NCBI GenBank assembly: GCA_028023455.1
Contig: JAQFVV010013080.1
Span: forward strand, 62,001 to 126,000
Length of the DNA: 64,000 nucleotides
Source of the DNA: Epiperipatus broadwayi
Taxonomy: Eukaryota; Onychophora; Udeonychophora; Euonychophora; Peripatidae
Direction of reading: 5' to 3'
The number at the start of each line of letters is the position of its first letter. The first letter of the stretch is position 1. A program made the translations under genes and the position numbers. The notes under the pieces were generated by a model that worked only from the letters and a program-made list of their open reading frames with translations, made no database searches and was not told the origin of the DNA. Positions 38,583 to 50,900 of this stretch are shown one piece after another.

Positions 38583-39800
38583 AGCTAGAACGCCATCATC
38601 ACAAACTTTCAGAAAAACACAAAGAGCTTTGTTAATTGCTCAACAAGCTTTATGATAAATGCTTAGCAAGAGAAAGCATTTAAACTATCTATCAGAAACC
38701 ACACCCAAATCCCAGACCAATGGTTTCGTGCTTTGGCATTCCTCAGTGAGGCACTAGGGTAGTTTCAGACCCTAGATCTAAAAATACCAACTCAATGCCA
38801 GCATTTATCTAAGAGTTGACTATTGAGTGGAAAATCTGAATTTTTCAAATACTTAAATGTCTTCAAACCCAGCTATCTAACTCAAACAGCTATATGAGGC
38901 TGAAAGATCTTCAGCCAAACCCTAAATTAGTAGTCTTAGCAATATAACATCACTTAAGACTTAAAGCAAAGATTATAACTAGTCAGTAAAAAATAAAAAA
39001 TAGTCATATATGATATGATCCCACTTCTTTTTTTAAGCTTGTAAAATATAAACTAAGATCTTTGCTAATTGCTCAATAAGCTTTGTGATAAATTCTTAGC
39101 AAGAGAAAGCATTTAAAATTTCTCTACAGAAACCACACCCAAACCCTAACCAATAGTTTTATGATTTGACACTCCTCAGTGAAGTGATGGTTTGGTTTAT
39201 GATCTCTCAGCCCCATATAGATAGCTGGGTTTGAAGACATTTAAGTGTCTGAAAATTTTAGATTTTCTACTCAATGATTAACTCTTAGATAAATGCTGGC
39301 TTTGGCTTTTTATTTTTAGATCTAGTGTCTGAAACTACTCCAGAACCTCACTGAGGAATGCTAAAGCATCAAACCAGTGGTCTGAGATTTGAGTGTGGTT
39401 TCTGATAGAGATATTTAAAATGCTTTCTCTTGCTAAGTATTTATCACAAAGCTTGTTGAGTAATTAACAAAGCTCTTTGTTTATTGTTATGGGAGTTTGT
39501 TTGAAAATGAGATGTCAAAATAATATTTGCACATTCATGTTGATTGTGGGCATTCAATTTTTTGTTTCAGCATGAGTAATTTTGCTTCTTAGTACAAAAA
39601 CTTTTGATAATAGCTGCATTTATTTGCTGAATTAGTTGACATATGGTATTCACAGCTTATATTGTAATAATCTTTAATCCTAGTTTTTTTTAATTCTTTG
39701 ATTTTTTTTTTCTAGGATCACACTTAATAGATTTTACTATTGTCTTTTGGCTATAGAGACTTTTTTAAATAGTGGATAATTTTCACTTTATTTCATGCAC

Positions 39801-39899
39801 AAGTCAATCTGCCTTGCACTTGCAGGCAGTTGCTCGGGTTGCGGGTTCGCATCCTGGCCGATGCTATGACACTTGGAAAAAGAAAAAAAAAAGTCAATC
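39801..39899 (+). mobile_element. 5'-truncated tRNA-only SINE (family S1)
   Basis: The insert 39810-39890 begins in the anticodon arm of the S1 tRNA and continues through the B box (GGGTTCGCATCC), GATGCTATGACACTTGG and an A-rich tail. Direct repeats AAGTCAATC at 39801-39809 and 39891-39899 are its target-site duplication. 5' truncation plus A tail shows reverse-transcribed origin. Confidence 0.85.
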
Positions 39900-40910
39900 A
39901 CTTTGTTTTCCATCTTTGCAACACAATTTATTGTTTAACCTTGTAATTTAATTAATGGCATACACTTTTTTTTATTGTTTAAACCTTATAATTTAATTAA
40001 GGGGCTTTTTCAACTTTTAATTTTTTACTAATTTTTTTAATATTGAAGCAAAGTTTTTGTGGTTATATTTAATTTGTTTTTTAAAATTTTATCAATAAAA
40101 ACTTTATTTCACTTAAAAACAAACAAATTAATTTTTCTTATTTAATTTTTTTTCTGCTCCTTTCTAACTCTGATTTCTAATTTCTCAAGTGAAAGCCACC
40201 AGATTGTTTAACTGAAATGCTAGATATTGGTTGGTCAAAAAATTGAAATATGAATACCACTTTATTTTGTTTTGAATTTACCACCAGATTGAAATCATTT
40301 TGTAATCTCTAATATTTCACTTAGACATGGTATTTTCTGGCATGACAAAAGTAATTTCCTGAAAACTGATATTTTCAGTGTTCAGTATAGCCATTTTATA
40401 ATTTATTGCAAATGTTTGAAATCCAGTTACTAAAGTAGCTCTTAAAAAGATAAAAAAAAAATTTGTTTAAAATTTTTAGAATTATATTATTTATGCATTG
40501 CTCTTTTTAAAACAGTTATTCATTTAAATGAAAGAAGACAAATTACCTCCTGTCATTTTTTTAAAATATTAAGTAAATTATTGTCAGTTATTCTAGAGGT
40601 CATTGGATATTCAAATATGAGAGACAAGTGAAGCATGTTGCATTCTATTGACCAATTGACATATTTATTTGATTAAAGATATTTTTATTTTTTTCATTTG
40701 AAAATTATTATTAAACTTATGTCATGCAAATTGTAATGATTTTATTTAAACATTCACTAAACTATATAATAGCTCTCTGTTTCTTTATTATTGGCATTAT
40801 AAGATAAAAAAAAAGTGACTGGTTTAATATGTACATGTATGCTTCTAGGATCATGGGTGATCCATGACATTCTACAATATTTTCTAGTTATGTAATTGCG
40901 CTAGTAATTA
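39900..40910. other. AT-rich stretch, no gene seen
   Basis: No supported feature. Confidence 0.5.
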
Positions 40911-40915
40911 AAGCG

Positions 40916-41043
40916 ATTATTGGACATTATGTATTCATATATATTAATAGAAGAGAGAGGAACTGAACTTATACTAACATCTTAGTTTAAGTTCAGCCCA
41001 TCCCTCTCCTATTAATATATATGAATACATAATGTCTGATAAT
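40916..41043. repeat. Long single hairpin (~55-bp arms)
   Basis: The arms ACATTATGTATTCATATATA...GAGAG and the complementary CTCTC...TATATATGAATACATAATGT pair with a short loop around 40974-40985. The arms differ at a few bases. It could be a small fold-back element or, if transcribed, a precursor-like hairpin; length and near-symmetry favour a fold-back element. Confidence 0.7.
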
Positions 41044-41334
41044 ATGAGGGTTTAGATTGACATAACATCTACATTGATATGATTACAATATCATTTCCAA
41101 TAAGGGCTTTGAGTGTTCCATGGTAAGTTTTTCAATGAAATGGACTGTTGAATAGTTCGAAGGGTGAAAAGATTGAAACCTGTCCATTAAAGTTTGAGGA
41201 ATTGCTATATTAATATAATCTGAGTACTGATTGTATATATATGTGGGAGGTTATGATCTGGCTAACTGATAAGTTCTATTTCTGCAACAAAACGCATATA
41301 TTGGGGATTATGTATTTTTTTTGCATGTGTGCTC

Positions 41335-41440
41335 ATATGCATCAGTTGTTTGAGATGTAGTTGAGGATGATTAGACTGAAGAATCCTTAGTTCAAATCTC
41401 TTTAATTACATATATAAGAAATATTCAGTATAAGCAAATT
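41335..41440 (+). mobile_element. tRNA-like SINE fragment (family S3)
   Basis: Contains ATCAGTTGTTTGAGATGTAG, GATTAGACTGAAGAATCC and a B-box-like AGTTCAAATCTC, then TAATTACATATATAAG. The same order of blocks is seen on the minus strand at 54655-54740, which supports a dispersed tRNA-derived family. Confidence 0.45.
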
Positions 41441-42792
41441 ATATACCCCCTTAAAATTGTACTTATGTTTGATACTGTTTCTCCTATGATCTTCTCTGCC
41501 TCCCTCCTTTCTTTATGTCCCATCATTAGGAACCTTTCATGTTTATTCTTATACTAGCTAATGACAATGGGATTGTGTGTTTGTGTAATACTCTTTTAAT
41601 TCTTTAACATTCCTAGCATTTCTGATTCCTTTTTATATTTTTTTTTAAGCTCAAGTCTTCAAGAATTAAGAAAGCAATGACTTGGATAGGTTTAATAAAG
41701 TGGCAGTCCTTAGTTTTGATCTTTGCTCAAGGCAGTACAATCACTAAAAGTCAGTATGTAATTGGATTTAGACAGGAATTTTAGCTAGTAAAGATTGTAT
41801 GTTAAAGCAATCTTATTTAGGGATTCCTCTGCCTATATTAGAAGTGGAAGGAATCTAAAAAATGTGGTCTAAAAATGGTTTGTCTCACACCATCTGGTTA
41901 GCTTACTTTACAGATTGTTCATAAAAATGACAAATAATCATACAGTAAGAGATAGTGATAAAGACTAAAGATACATATTATAAGCCTAATTTTTTTTTTC
42001 TAAATGTAGGTATTTGGAATGCACAAACTTTACTTGATATAAATTCTTCAAAATCAGAATGGAGGACAACACTGATCAATAAAACTGTTCTTAATGAAAC
42101 TCATCTTCCAGAAGAAGGCAGTTTAGAACAGGGGGATAACTATGAGTTTTTTTTTGAAAGGGCAGATCAGTCAGTAAAAGGAGAATGTATGATATTGAAT
42201 TTGCTATAATGTCTAATTTAGTAGTTTCTATTTTTGGTAATTGATATTATACCATTGATGTTAAAATTTGTTTTGTATAATGGTACCAGTGCTTATTTTA
42301 TTAGTATTTGTGCTTACATTAGATTCAGAAAATTCAGAGAAAGGAAGGTTTTATTTTTTGCTGGATAACATTACTATGGCAATATCATTAAATGATCAAA
42401 TTTTTCTTCTTGGAAACTTTAATGTATTCATTGGTCCAATAGGAAATAATTTAGTGCAGTAAATTTAAATGGTCTGTTACAATTTTTGCACAACTTATGG
42501 ATTACCACAGACCCTGTTTAAGCAGAAAAATTGCCATAAAAATACATGGATACCTCCATGATTTGAAGCAATGGCATATAATATATTACATTATAGTTAT
42601 GATATCAATAATTATGTGCTTATAATGCTCATTAAAGAAGTTATATATATTATTAAATTTATTTAAAGCTTAGAACTTTCAAAGCTCTATGGCTTCATAA
42701 TCATAGCTGTGTGCAGTTGATAGTGGTGAGGGGGAGTATTCAAATTTATGTTAATTAGATGTTTCAGTATTTTATTTAAAATATTGTTTGAA

Positions 42793-43920
42793 TTAGTTTG
42801 TCCATCTTTTTGAAATGGCAAAACAGGTGTCTTTTCTGTTGATTGATTGGGTGTCATTATTTATGAAATATGCCTCCTTTATTTTGCGCCTATGGTCGTT
42901 ACTCTCTTTGCACACTATTCTGGGGTTGGTGGGTTCAAATCTGTATCCAGTAGCCTTTTCATGTTCCACGAATGCTGATGTAGACTCCTTGTTGTTCAGT
43001 GCCCTTTTATATATATATGTGCTGGGATGCTCTGTTTATAATGGTAGTTTTTGTTTCCCCATAATATGAGGCTCTGCATCCAGCCTGAGGGCATTGTGTC
43101 TGGTACACCACTTGAGATGTTAGTTTGGGATCAAATTTATCTTTTGAATTGTTTATTAGTCTATTGGTGTTGGCTAAAGTGTGGAAATCAATAATAAATT
43201 CTTTTGATAATGTTTTAGTTAGATGTTTGGCAATGTTGAGTATATATGGTATAATTATTCGTGGTTTATTATCCCTGATTCTGCCTTGCTGTTTTATTTT
43301 TGCTTGGAACTGTACTATTCTTTTAGTTATGTGTCTATATTTGTAGCCAACAAATATTAGTCCTCTAATGTATTTTAATATGTTATCGCTTTTGTCTGAA
43401 TTACATTTACATAAGTAATCATTTCTATGTAGAAACGAATTCAGTCCAGCATATTTATGTGAGTTGGGAACTATAGCACTCTGATGCACGTATCCTCTAA
43501 TTTCTAGGGGTTTGATGGTCATGTGGTACATTAATTGTTTATCTTCTCTTTGTATGTCTAGGTCCAGATATTTTAAATGGTGTTGATCATTTTCCCATGC
43601 GGAATTTAGTGTGAATTTAGACATCAGCTGTAATTCTTTGGTGATGTTTAAGATTGTACTCCTTTTAGCAGCAATAAACACGTCGTCCACATATCTAAGA
43701 TATATTTATTGTGGGGTTATCTGGTTGTATAATTGGTATTACTTGTTTCTCATGGTAGTTTAAGAAGATGCTGGACATTATGCCACTAAGGGCTAGGCCC
43801 ATTGGCCATCCCTGCTTCATTTTATACCATTTTCCTTCAAAAATAGTGTGAATATTTTCATTCATCCATTCCAAAAAGGCCACAATTGTAAATACAAGAG
43901 ACGTCATATTTCATAAACAT
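42793..43920 (-). mobile_element. Penelope-like element fragment, 5'-truncated
   Basis: The minus strand encodes the second half of a Penelope-like protein in a few frames. 43907-43695 reads the reverse-transcriptase block with GWPMGLALSGIMSSIFLNYH. A frameshift lies just before YVDDVFIAAK (43690), the catalytic motif with the DD pair. 43690-43007 continues through the thumb region to VVYQTQCPQAGC..SYYGET, the start of a GIY-YIG endonuclease with its Cys pair. After a frameshift near 43015 the frame continues (SAFVEHEKATGYRFEPTN, ESNDHRRKIKEAYFI) to a stop at 42793-42795. Penelope-like elements combine a telomerase-related reverse transcriptase with this nuclease. It lies antisense within the L-B LINE and is better preserved than its host, so it inserted later. 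Confidence 0.88.
43007..43690 (-). pseudogene. Penelope-like reverse transcriptase / GIY-YIG endonuclease, internal piece
   Basis: A 227-codon open frame covers the end of the reverse-transcriptase palm (VDDVFIA at the very start), the thumb/linker with LKYLDLDIQREDKQL and RNDYLCKCNSDKSDNILKYI, and the nuclease start with Cys residues in CPQAGC, then YYGET and the conserved Arg/His stretch INRASQH. Catalytic Asp pair and nuclease tyrosines are present. The frame is cut upstream by a frameshift at the palm motif and downstream at a TATATATA tract, so no intact protein can be made. Confidence 0.88.
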
Positions 43921-44919
43921 TTACAAACACAGATTGTTGAACAGTTCATAAAGTATTATATTACAAGATTAAATTGCTACTTGTTTTAAAAAATAACTCT
44001 TAATTCCAAATATATTAAAAAAAAGATTAATTTTTTAGTATATTAGTTGTATGTATTAAATTATCATTAGGTAGTAAAGATTATTGTTGCTGACTTGGAT
44101 CTCCAAGATTCTCATATTATTGAGACAGAATTGTCTTAAGGAGTATTTTATAGATACAAGGAAATCTATATCTGGATTTATTAAAAAGAAGAATCATGAC
44201 TGGTTTCTGACAGTGATCTTATTATTAGTGATTTGATTAAACAGAAACATCTGGCATTATTTATTTGGCAGAATAATAAAATTAAATGTGAACTTTATAG
44301 CAAATATAGATATTTAAAGGTAAGAAGTTTAATAATTGACAAAAAGGCTTAAAATGATTGGTGGATTAAAACTGCAAAGAAGATACAGACATTAGTGGAT
44401 GTGACATATTTAGATTCTTTATGGATGTACTGAAAGTAATATAAGGACCTGAGAAACAGTATCATAATATTATTAAATCCAGCAATAGCATTCTTTTATA
44501 TGATGTCAATAATATTTTGAATTTAATGTTTGAATTATGATACAAGAATTAATATGATGACTTTTAAAGAAAAATCTATCTAGTCATTTAAATTTGGACA
44601 AAGATATCCAGATTATTGTCATTTAAACAGCTCTTTTTTTAAAGGAATGCATGGACTCATGAAATTATGCCATCTGATTTTAAGGATGCTTTTATTGTTC
44701 ATAAAGAGAATAGATGAGATTAGAGTTATTTTCATAGAATATCATTATCTACTACAGAAAAATTATTTTCAAGGATTTTATTGAGTGGATTGCTTCCTGT
44801 AATACTGAATGGTTATCAGAAACTTAATGTGGTTTTAGAAAATTAAAAAGCATTATGCATTATACACATTGTTTTTGTGATCAATCAAAACAAGAAAACT
44901 ATTGGGATTGAGAACAAAA

Positions 44920-45105
44920 AAGTTTTTATATTGCTTTTATTGATTTGATTAAGCATCAGATTCAATTTATCATATAGATTTATGACATTGTTTGAAATTG
45001 ATTATCCAAAAAAGATTTTATATTGCTTTTATTGATTTAGTTAAGCATTAGATTCAATTTATCATACCATTTTATGACATTGTTTGAAACTGGTTATCCA
45101 CCAAA
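44920..45105 (+). repeat. ~90-bp tandem duplication within LINE L-B
   Basis: Two adjacent copies share TTTTATATTGCTTTTATTGA, GATTCAATTTATCATA and TATGACATTGTTTGAAA. It duplicates the part of the reverse-transcriptase palm around AFIDL. Confidence 0.8.
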
Positions 45106-45740
45106 GTTTATTTATATTACATACATTTTTCATGTTGGAATGATAAGAAGTGATATTATTACAAAGGGAAAATCTGAGGCTTAAGCCTGGATATGTAACT
45201 TGATTCAACATTGTTTTAAATTTTTATGACAGTGGTCTCTTCAACTGTTTATAGGTGACTTAATGAATATTGAGATTTGATGGTGGAATTTTTAATTTGA
45301 ATTGATTAAAGTAAGAACAAAAAAATCGTTATTTTCTTGGATTCTGGATTTACAGTATGCTGATGATTGTTCCATTTTACCATCTCAAAAGATGATTTAC
45401 AGACTGTACTAATGTAACATAAAGATTTGGGTTTAATAATAACTGTCAAGTTCTTTGTCAATCAATGATGGAAACAAACAACTTCTCAGCAACTTTTAGC
45501 TTGGATTGTTTTTAACTTGAAAATGTAAATCTATTTAGGATATTTTGTCATAGAAAAATAACAAACATAACTAACTATTATTTTAATTGAATTTATTATA
45601 TGGAAATGAGATTTGGAGACCCTATCAATGCATTTTATAAAAGAATTAAAAAAGTGTAATTTAAGATGCTCTGTAAAATTTTCAAAATATAATGATAATA
45701 TCACAACATTTTTATTGTAAAGACATACTTTCTTTGGTTT

Positions 45741-45837
45741 TTTTTTCATGTGTCATAGCATCGGCTGGGAAGCGAACCTGCTAACCCAGGACAACTGCTT
45801 ATAAGGCAGCTGTGTGGACCTCTCGACCACGAACGCT
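45741..45837 (-). mobile_element. tRNA-only SINE (family S1) inserted in LINE L-B
   Basis: A well-preserved S1 copy. The minus strand begins at 45837, A box GTGGTCGAGAGG, anticodon arm CTGC-CTTATAA-GCAG, B box GGTTCGCTTCC, ends GATGCTATGACACATG and poly(A). Flanking CTTTGG-like repeats (45732 and 45836) may be the target duplication. It splits LINE L-B between LLYGNEIW and the C-terminal WAGH-like block, proving that it is younger than the LINE. Confidence 0.85.
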
Positions 45838-46230
45838 TTGGGTTGCACATATAAAATGAATGATCAGTAAAAGATTTTGTACTTGAGCATGGTTTTTGTG
45901 GGAGAGGTAGACTCCATTTACTTTATATGGTCTATCTCAAAGACATTCCAAAGAGGGAAATGTTGACTGTTTTCATTGAGAAGATATGACAGGGAATAAA
46001 ATATTTTGGAAAACTACAATTACACATGGTCTTAAAGTATTTCATAAAGAAAAGTTTCTGCTGAAGAAATCAAATGATATCATCATCAAATATCAAATAA
46101 GCAGAAAAATGAACTATGTGGTTTACAAATTGGTTTGTGTAGTCATCACTAAATTCACGATTAGAGCATTTTTGGAGTTGGAATGGCCAAGCTCATTTAT
46201 GAATGGTTGTATGTAATTATATATGATAAG

Positions 46231-47035
46231 AAAATGGTTATATGTATCCTTCTAATAATGTTATTTATTCATGAATAATATTGAAAGCAATTATTAATTT
46301 GTTAATATATTTTTCACAAATATTATCAGAAAATTATAAATGTGTTTATGGTGGAAATATTTTTGATTGACAATGACATTTTTTTCTTTATGAGAACAAA
46401 ACTTTTATGTTAATGCTTCACTTTAATAATTCATTTTTATTATTGCCCTTCCTTTTTGGCTCTGTCACCATCTACTCTTAGCCTGAATAAGAAGAAATAC
46501 TTTTGTTGTATTAGTAAGCTGTAGTAATCAATTGATATGTTGCTTTTTTTGTTATTCTACCAAAAATGTTTTTCAAGAGTCCATATAATAATATCTGCCA
46601 GTGAATGACAGATCATTTGACTTATCCGAGACTTAAAATCAAGATAAATGATTATTAATTTTGTTAAGAATCTTCACTCTTGTCATTTCTAAATGTATAT
46701 AACATTCATCAACTATCTTTAACAATTTTGGGCTAATAATTCATGAATCAACTCTTTATTCATGAATTTTTGACCTCATAAAAATAGAAGTATTACCTAT
46801 CAAAATTCTTCAGTTTTTAGAAATTTTTTAGTCTCATCTTGTAAATCTTTTTTTTTTTGTTAAAAGATTTTTTTTTTTGCTTCTAATCTTACATTATTAT
46901 GAAGTATTGTCTTATAAATTCTGAAAAAGAGTCAATTTAGCATTACAAGAAATCACTTATATTTATTTTAATATTTACAAAAATATCTTGAAATTTCCTG
47001 AAGCAAATGTAGAATTTAACACACACACACATATA
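46231..47035. other. AT-rich spacer between LINE fragments
   Basis: Contains a short block at 46440-46500 (CACCATCTACTCTTAGCCTG) that resembles 51240-51290 (GCCATCTATTGTAAGCCTG), so a minor dispersed repeat, perhaps from a LINE tail. A CA/TA microsatellite lies at 47020-47044. Confidence 0.4.
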
Positions 47036-47039
47036 TATA

Positions 47040-47960
47040 TATATGACACATTCAGTTAATATTTGCTAATTTGGCCTATCAGGATTATCAGGCTATTGAG
47101 GCAAATAATTCTCTTAAATAGTGTGCTATAGATATAAATAATCTTAAGACGATGAAAAGAACCATGTCTCATTTTGATTAAAATTAAAGCATATTTTTTG
47201 CTTGACAGAATAATAAATTATATGTGAAGCTTCATAATAGTATAGAGATTTAATGTCAAAAGTTCACAAGAAAACTTAATAAGTATTGGATTAAAATTGC
47301 AAACAAGAATCAGTCATTCATTGATTGTGATCATTTTAAATCTTTTTTTTGAAATTGCAAATGACATATGGACCCCCAAAAAAATCAATAACAAAATTCT
47401 ATTAAATCCATGGTTGACACTGTTTTATATGACGACAGTGATATTTTGAATAGGTAGAAGAAGAATTTTATTGTTGGTTGAATAATAATATAAGGATTGA
47501 GATGATGACTTTTAGTGATTTATCTATTCATTTAAATTTGGATAAAGATATTCAGCTTATTGAAGTCAAAACAGTTCTTTTGAAATCCTAAAAATGGAAA
47601 GACTGCAAATCCTTATAAGATAGCTAGAGAAATGGTATTGATGTATTAGCTTCTAAAATATTGGAATTTTTTAGGAATATATGGACTATAACCTTTAAAT
47701 TATTTTTATTGTTTCAGTTTTTTAAAAAATGAAATAGACAAGGTTGCAGTAATTATCATGGAATATCATTATTATCTACTATATTAAAGACATTTTCAAG
47801 TTATTTGATAAATAGATTTATTCCAATCATAAATGAATAGTTACCTGAGATTCAATGTGGTTTTAGAGAATTAAGAAATACTAGTGATATGGTTTTTGTT
47901 GCTAAACAAATGCAAAAAATGTATTGTGATTTAGAGTGATTTATATATACCTATAATTGA
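47040..47960 (+). mobile_element. Second fragment of LINE family L-B
   Basis: Matches the L-B copy from about 44085 to 44900 in order: a LxFGLSGLSGY-like start, KYWIKIANKNQ (47290-47320), NPKNGKTANPYKIA (47590-47620), SLLSTILKTFSSYLINRFIP (47770-47830) and QCGFRELRNTSDMVFVAKQM (47860-47920). It ends abruptly after the palm start. Stops are frequent but fewer than in the first copy in places. Both ends truncated. Confidence 0.7.
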
Positions 47961-50900
47961 ATGAAATCAATAATAAATCATTAAACAACTAAATTCTAAT
48001 ATACCCAACTAATCAAACATTGCTTATAAAAATATAAATTTATACTAAAATCTAAAGATTTTCATATCTAAATAAAATAATTCATGAATAATTGAAATGA
48101 CAGCTTTAGTATGTCTTATGAGTTTACAATATTTATAATATTTAAATAAATATATGACACAATAATTAATTTTAAATCCTGGTTCAATAAAATAATAAAT
48201 AATACTAAATTATCTATGCTGTATTTTTATATTAATTTACTATTATTAATCACACTATAACAAGTTAAAATACTTAATAATGATCTAATATCAATAAATC
48301 TATTAGACAATCTTGAATCTATAATATCCAATTATATTAGTATTTAAAAGGAACAGTAGATTTCTATTGGATATTTATTTACTTAAGTACAATTAACTAA
48401 TCATGTCAATTTATTTTAAATTGCCTGTAATTAAATTATTAAAACTGTATATTATAACAATCAAAACATATAAAAGAATTATTAGCATTTATTATAATCA
48501 AGTTTGTATATTAAAAGTTAATAATTAATTGGATTTACGATCCAAGTCAGCTAAATTTAAATCATTCTGACTTATTTCAGAACAAAATATACTATCATTG
48601 TCTTTATTATTGAATAAGATTAAAAATCTTATTAACTAACTATGAACCCAATACAGTATTTATTTAAACAATAATAATTTAAATAAACATACAGATATTT
48701 GATTACGATTATCATATAAAATTTATATCTACCATAGAATTCAATACAAAAAAATAATATAGGCATAACTTACTTATCAATTCTGGAATTTGATTTCTGG
48801 ATTATAGAATATAGTTATTTCAAAAAAGTTTTGTGATATAGACAGTTTATCTTGTCTTACTCAAATATTATTAATGAATTGGTTTGCATACTGGATAATA
48901 ATCAGATAGGTTTATTTGGTTTAAATTAAATTAAAAATTTATTTATAAATAAGTATCAATTATAATATATATATATACATGATGAATAGATATATACACA
49001 TACGATCTAATTGAATGTACAATAAGTTATCAGTTATCTTTAATTTCTTATTTACACATGTGATTGCTTATTAATCTCCAATTATTTAATAATAAATATG
49101 AAACATATATGTCTATGTATCACAAATGTGTTGTGGAACACTCATAATTTCCAAAATATAAGAGAGTTTAATATATATATCTTCTTATATACTTTATATA
49201 AAATATATATTTAAAGATGAATCTAGTTATTTATTAATATGGATTTAATAATAAAATAAAGTGAATACTTATTACAATAAAATCTTTTTGAACTTCTAAT
49301 CTTAATGATACACTTGAAGTTAATTTAAAATCAAAAAAAAAAAAGAATATATTTTGAATATTAAAATAATAACTACCATGCCACAAGATATGAGTTTAAA
49401 TTTAGGAAAAACATAACTCTCCCTATCTATTAATAAATACAACTTTTTTTTAAATGAAGATAAATAAAAATATATATCAATAGTAATAACAAATATAAAT
49501 TAATGACCTGACTGAAAGTCTTTAAATACTATATTTCCAGTATGGCATCACACTTCTGATGTCTATATTTCAAACTACAAAATCAGTAGTATGTTTTTAT
49601 TCCAGAGAAGATATAATTAATGTGCAAGAACTTTAAATTCAAAGTACATTTTGTTGATTCAGTCATTTTATGTATAGATTCAAATTATTCTTTCAAATGA
49701 TAATTATTTAGTTCATATGACATTACACACATAAGTAGTATTTTATATTTTCAGTGATATGAAATATCCTTTCATGAGCAAGTATTATTTCAAAATAATA
49801 TAAATGAATAGATGCTGCCTTTTACATAGGACACTACAATGGAAATTAAATTGATTTATATCTAAAACAAATTTGATCAATCAATTTAATAAAATCACAC
49901 AAGGAAGTAAATATATCTATCTCTTGTACCTCTTCTGATGTTTGTATTTCATTTTTAAAATATAGGCAACATTTATTTCAAAAGATATAAATATTCTGAT
50001 GGTTCACGATGTAATGAAGCAACTCTGATGATTTTTTCTTTTATAATAAATTTGTCATTTTCCCACAAAATTTTATCAATAAGCTGCACCAATCCATGGG
50101 CAAACATTGTTGATTCTTACTTCGCCATTTTGTTTATTCAGTTATATACTTTTAAGTACAAATATATAAAAAAAATCATATAAAGAAAGTTATACTTGCT
50201 TCTGTTTAAAGCAAAAATGAGAGAAGAATAAGCTCAAACTTTTTAGTCCTGTTTATAAGATTTTTTTTTATTTTATGTCAGTGTAACTAAAGTAATCATC
50301 TATAGTCACTTTTTTAAGCTCGGTAGTATTCCTCTAATAAAAAATGTATTATTCAACTAATAAAAATAAATACTTTAGAAATATTACATACAACATAAAT
50401 TTATATTCTTAAAATTTTTCAACACATTACACTGGAAATATATTTTTATACATATCTCCTAGTATAATATTATACAACTAAAAAGGATAAATATGTTTGA
50501 AATATTAAACATTTATTTGTATTGTTTATATGAATGCAATAACAAAAATGAAACATACAACAACAAAAAAATGTCTTCCAAACCATATACTTTATTATTC
50601 CCATATTTATTTATTTTCGTTTAAAATGAATAAAGTCAATTTATAATCTTATAATAAAATTAATAATAAACAATTTTATATTAATATTGTTGTCATAGCA
50701 ACACAGTTAATATTTCATAAATTAATATATTCATCACCCAAAAATTAAATAAAAAAGAAAAAAAATTAGTATCACTGACATCTTTAACACACACTGAACT
50801 ACATCTCAAACTTCAATAGATACAATATATATATACATAATACTCTTAAATAAATGATGAAAACAGTCATTGTTAATATGTCAGTCAAGTGTTTAATAAA

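Larger units (their letters stand above)
37905..39485. repeat. Hairpin-array repeat family H2
   Basis: Units of roughly 370-430 bp occur head to tail (starting near 37966, 38617 and 39045, each with AAACNAAGAGCTTTG followed by AATTGCTNAACAAGC and CAGAAACCACACCC). The last unit is cut short near 39185 and followed by an inverted unit running back to 39483, so the right end folds into a long hairpin. Shared landmarks include CTAGATCTAAAAATACCA, ATTTATCTAAGAGTT and CTATATG(G/A)GGCTGA. No coding content. The palindromic CAAAGAGCTTTG marks the unit junctions. Confidence 0.8.
41930..46230 (+). mobile_element. Decayed LINE (family L-B), interrupted by two younger insertions
   Basis: Broken frames read like a non-LTR retrotransposon protein in order: VGIWNAQTLLD and ETHLPEEGSL (endonuclease start, 42010-42180), LLGNFNVFIG (42400-42440; the usual GDFNAR motif, here GNF), LPQTLFKQKN..NTWIPP (42500-42560), then after the Penelope insert WWIKTAKKIQ (44360-44390), SLSTTEKLFSRILLSGLLPV (near 44740-44800), AFIDLTKAFD-like sequence (44930-44960), LLYGNEIW (45597-45620) and a C-terminal tail after the SINE. 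Stops occur throughout. These are motifs of endonuclease/reverse-transcriptase LINEs. The clade cannot be fixed by eye. A ~90-bp segment is tandemly duplicated at 44920-45105. Confidence 0.75.

Noticed and set aside
42815-43346. Plus-strand frames at 42815-43069 and 43125-43346
   Set aside because: Shadows opposite the Penelope-like coding sequence.
45986-46216. 76-codon plus frame as an independent gene
   Set aside because: It lies in line with the C-terminal end of the L-B LINE and is best seen as its tail.
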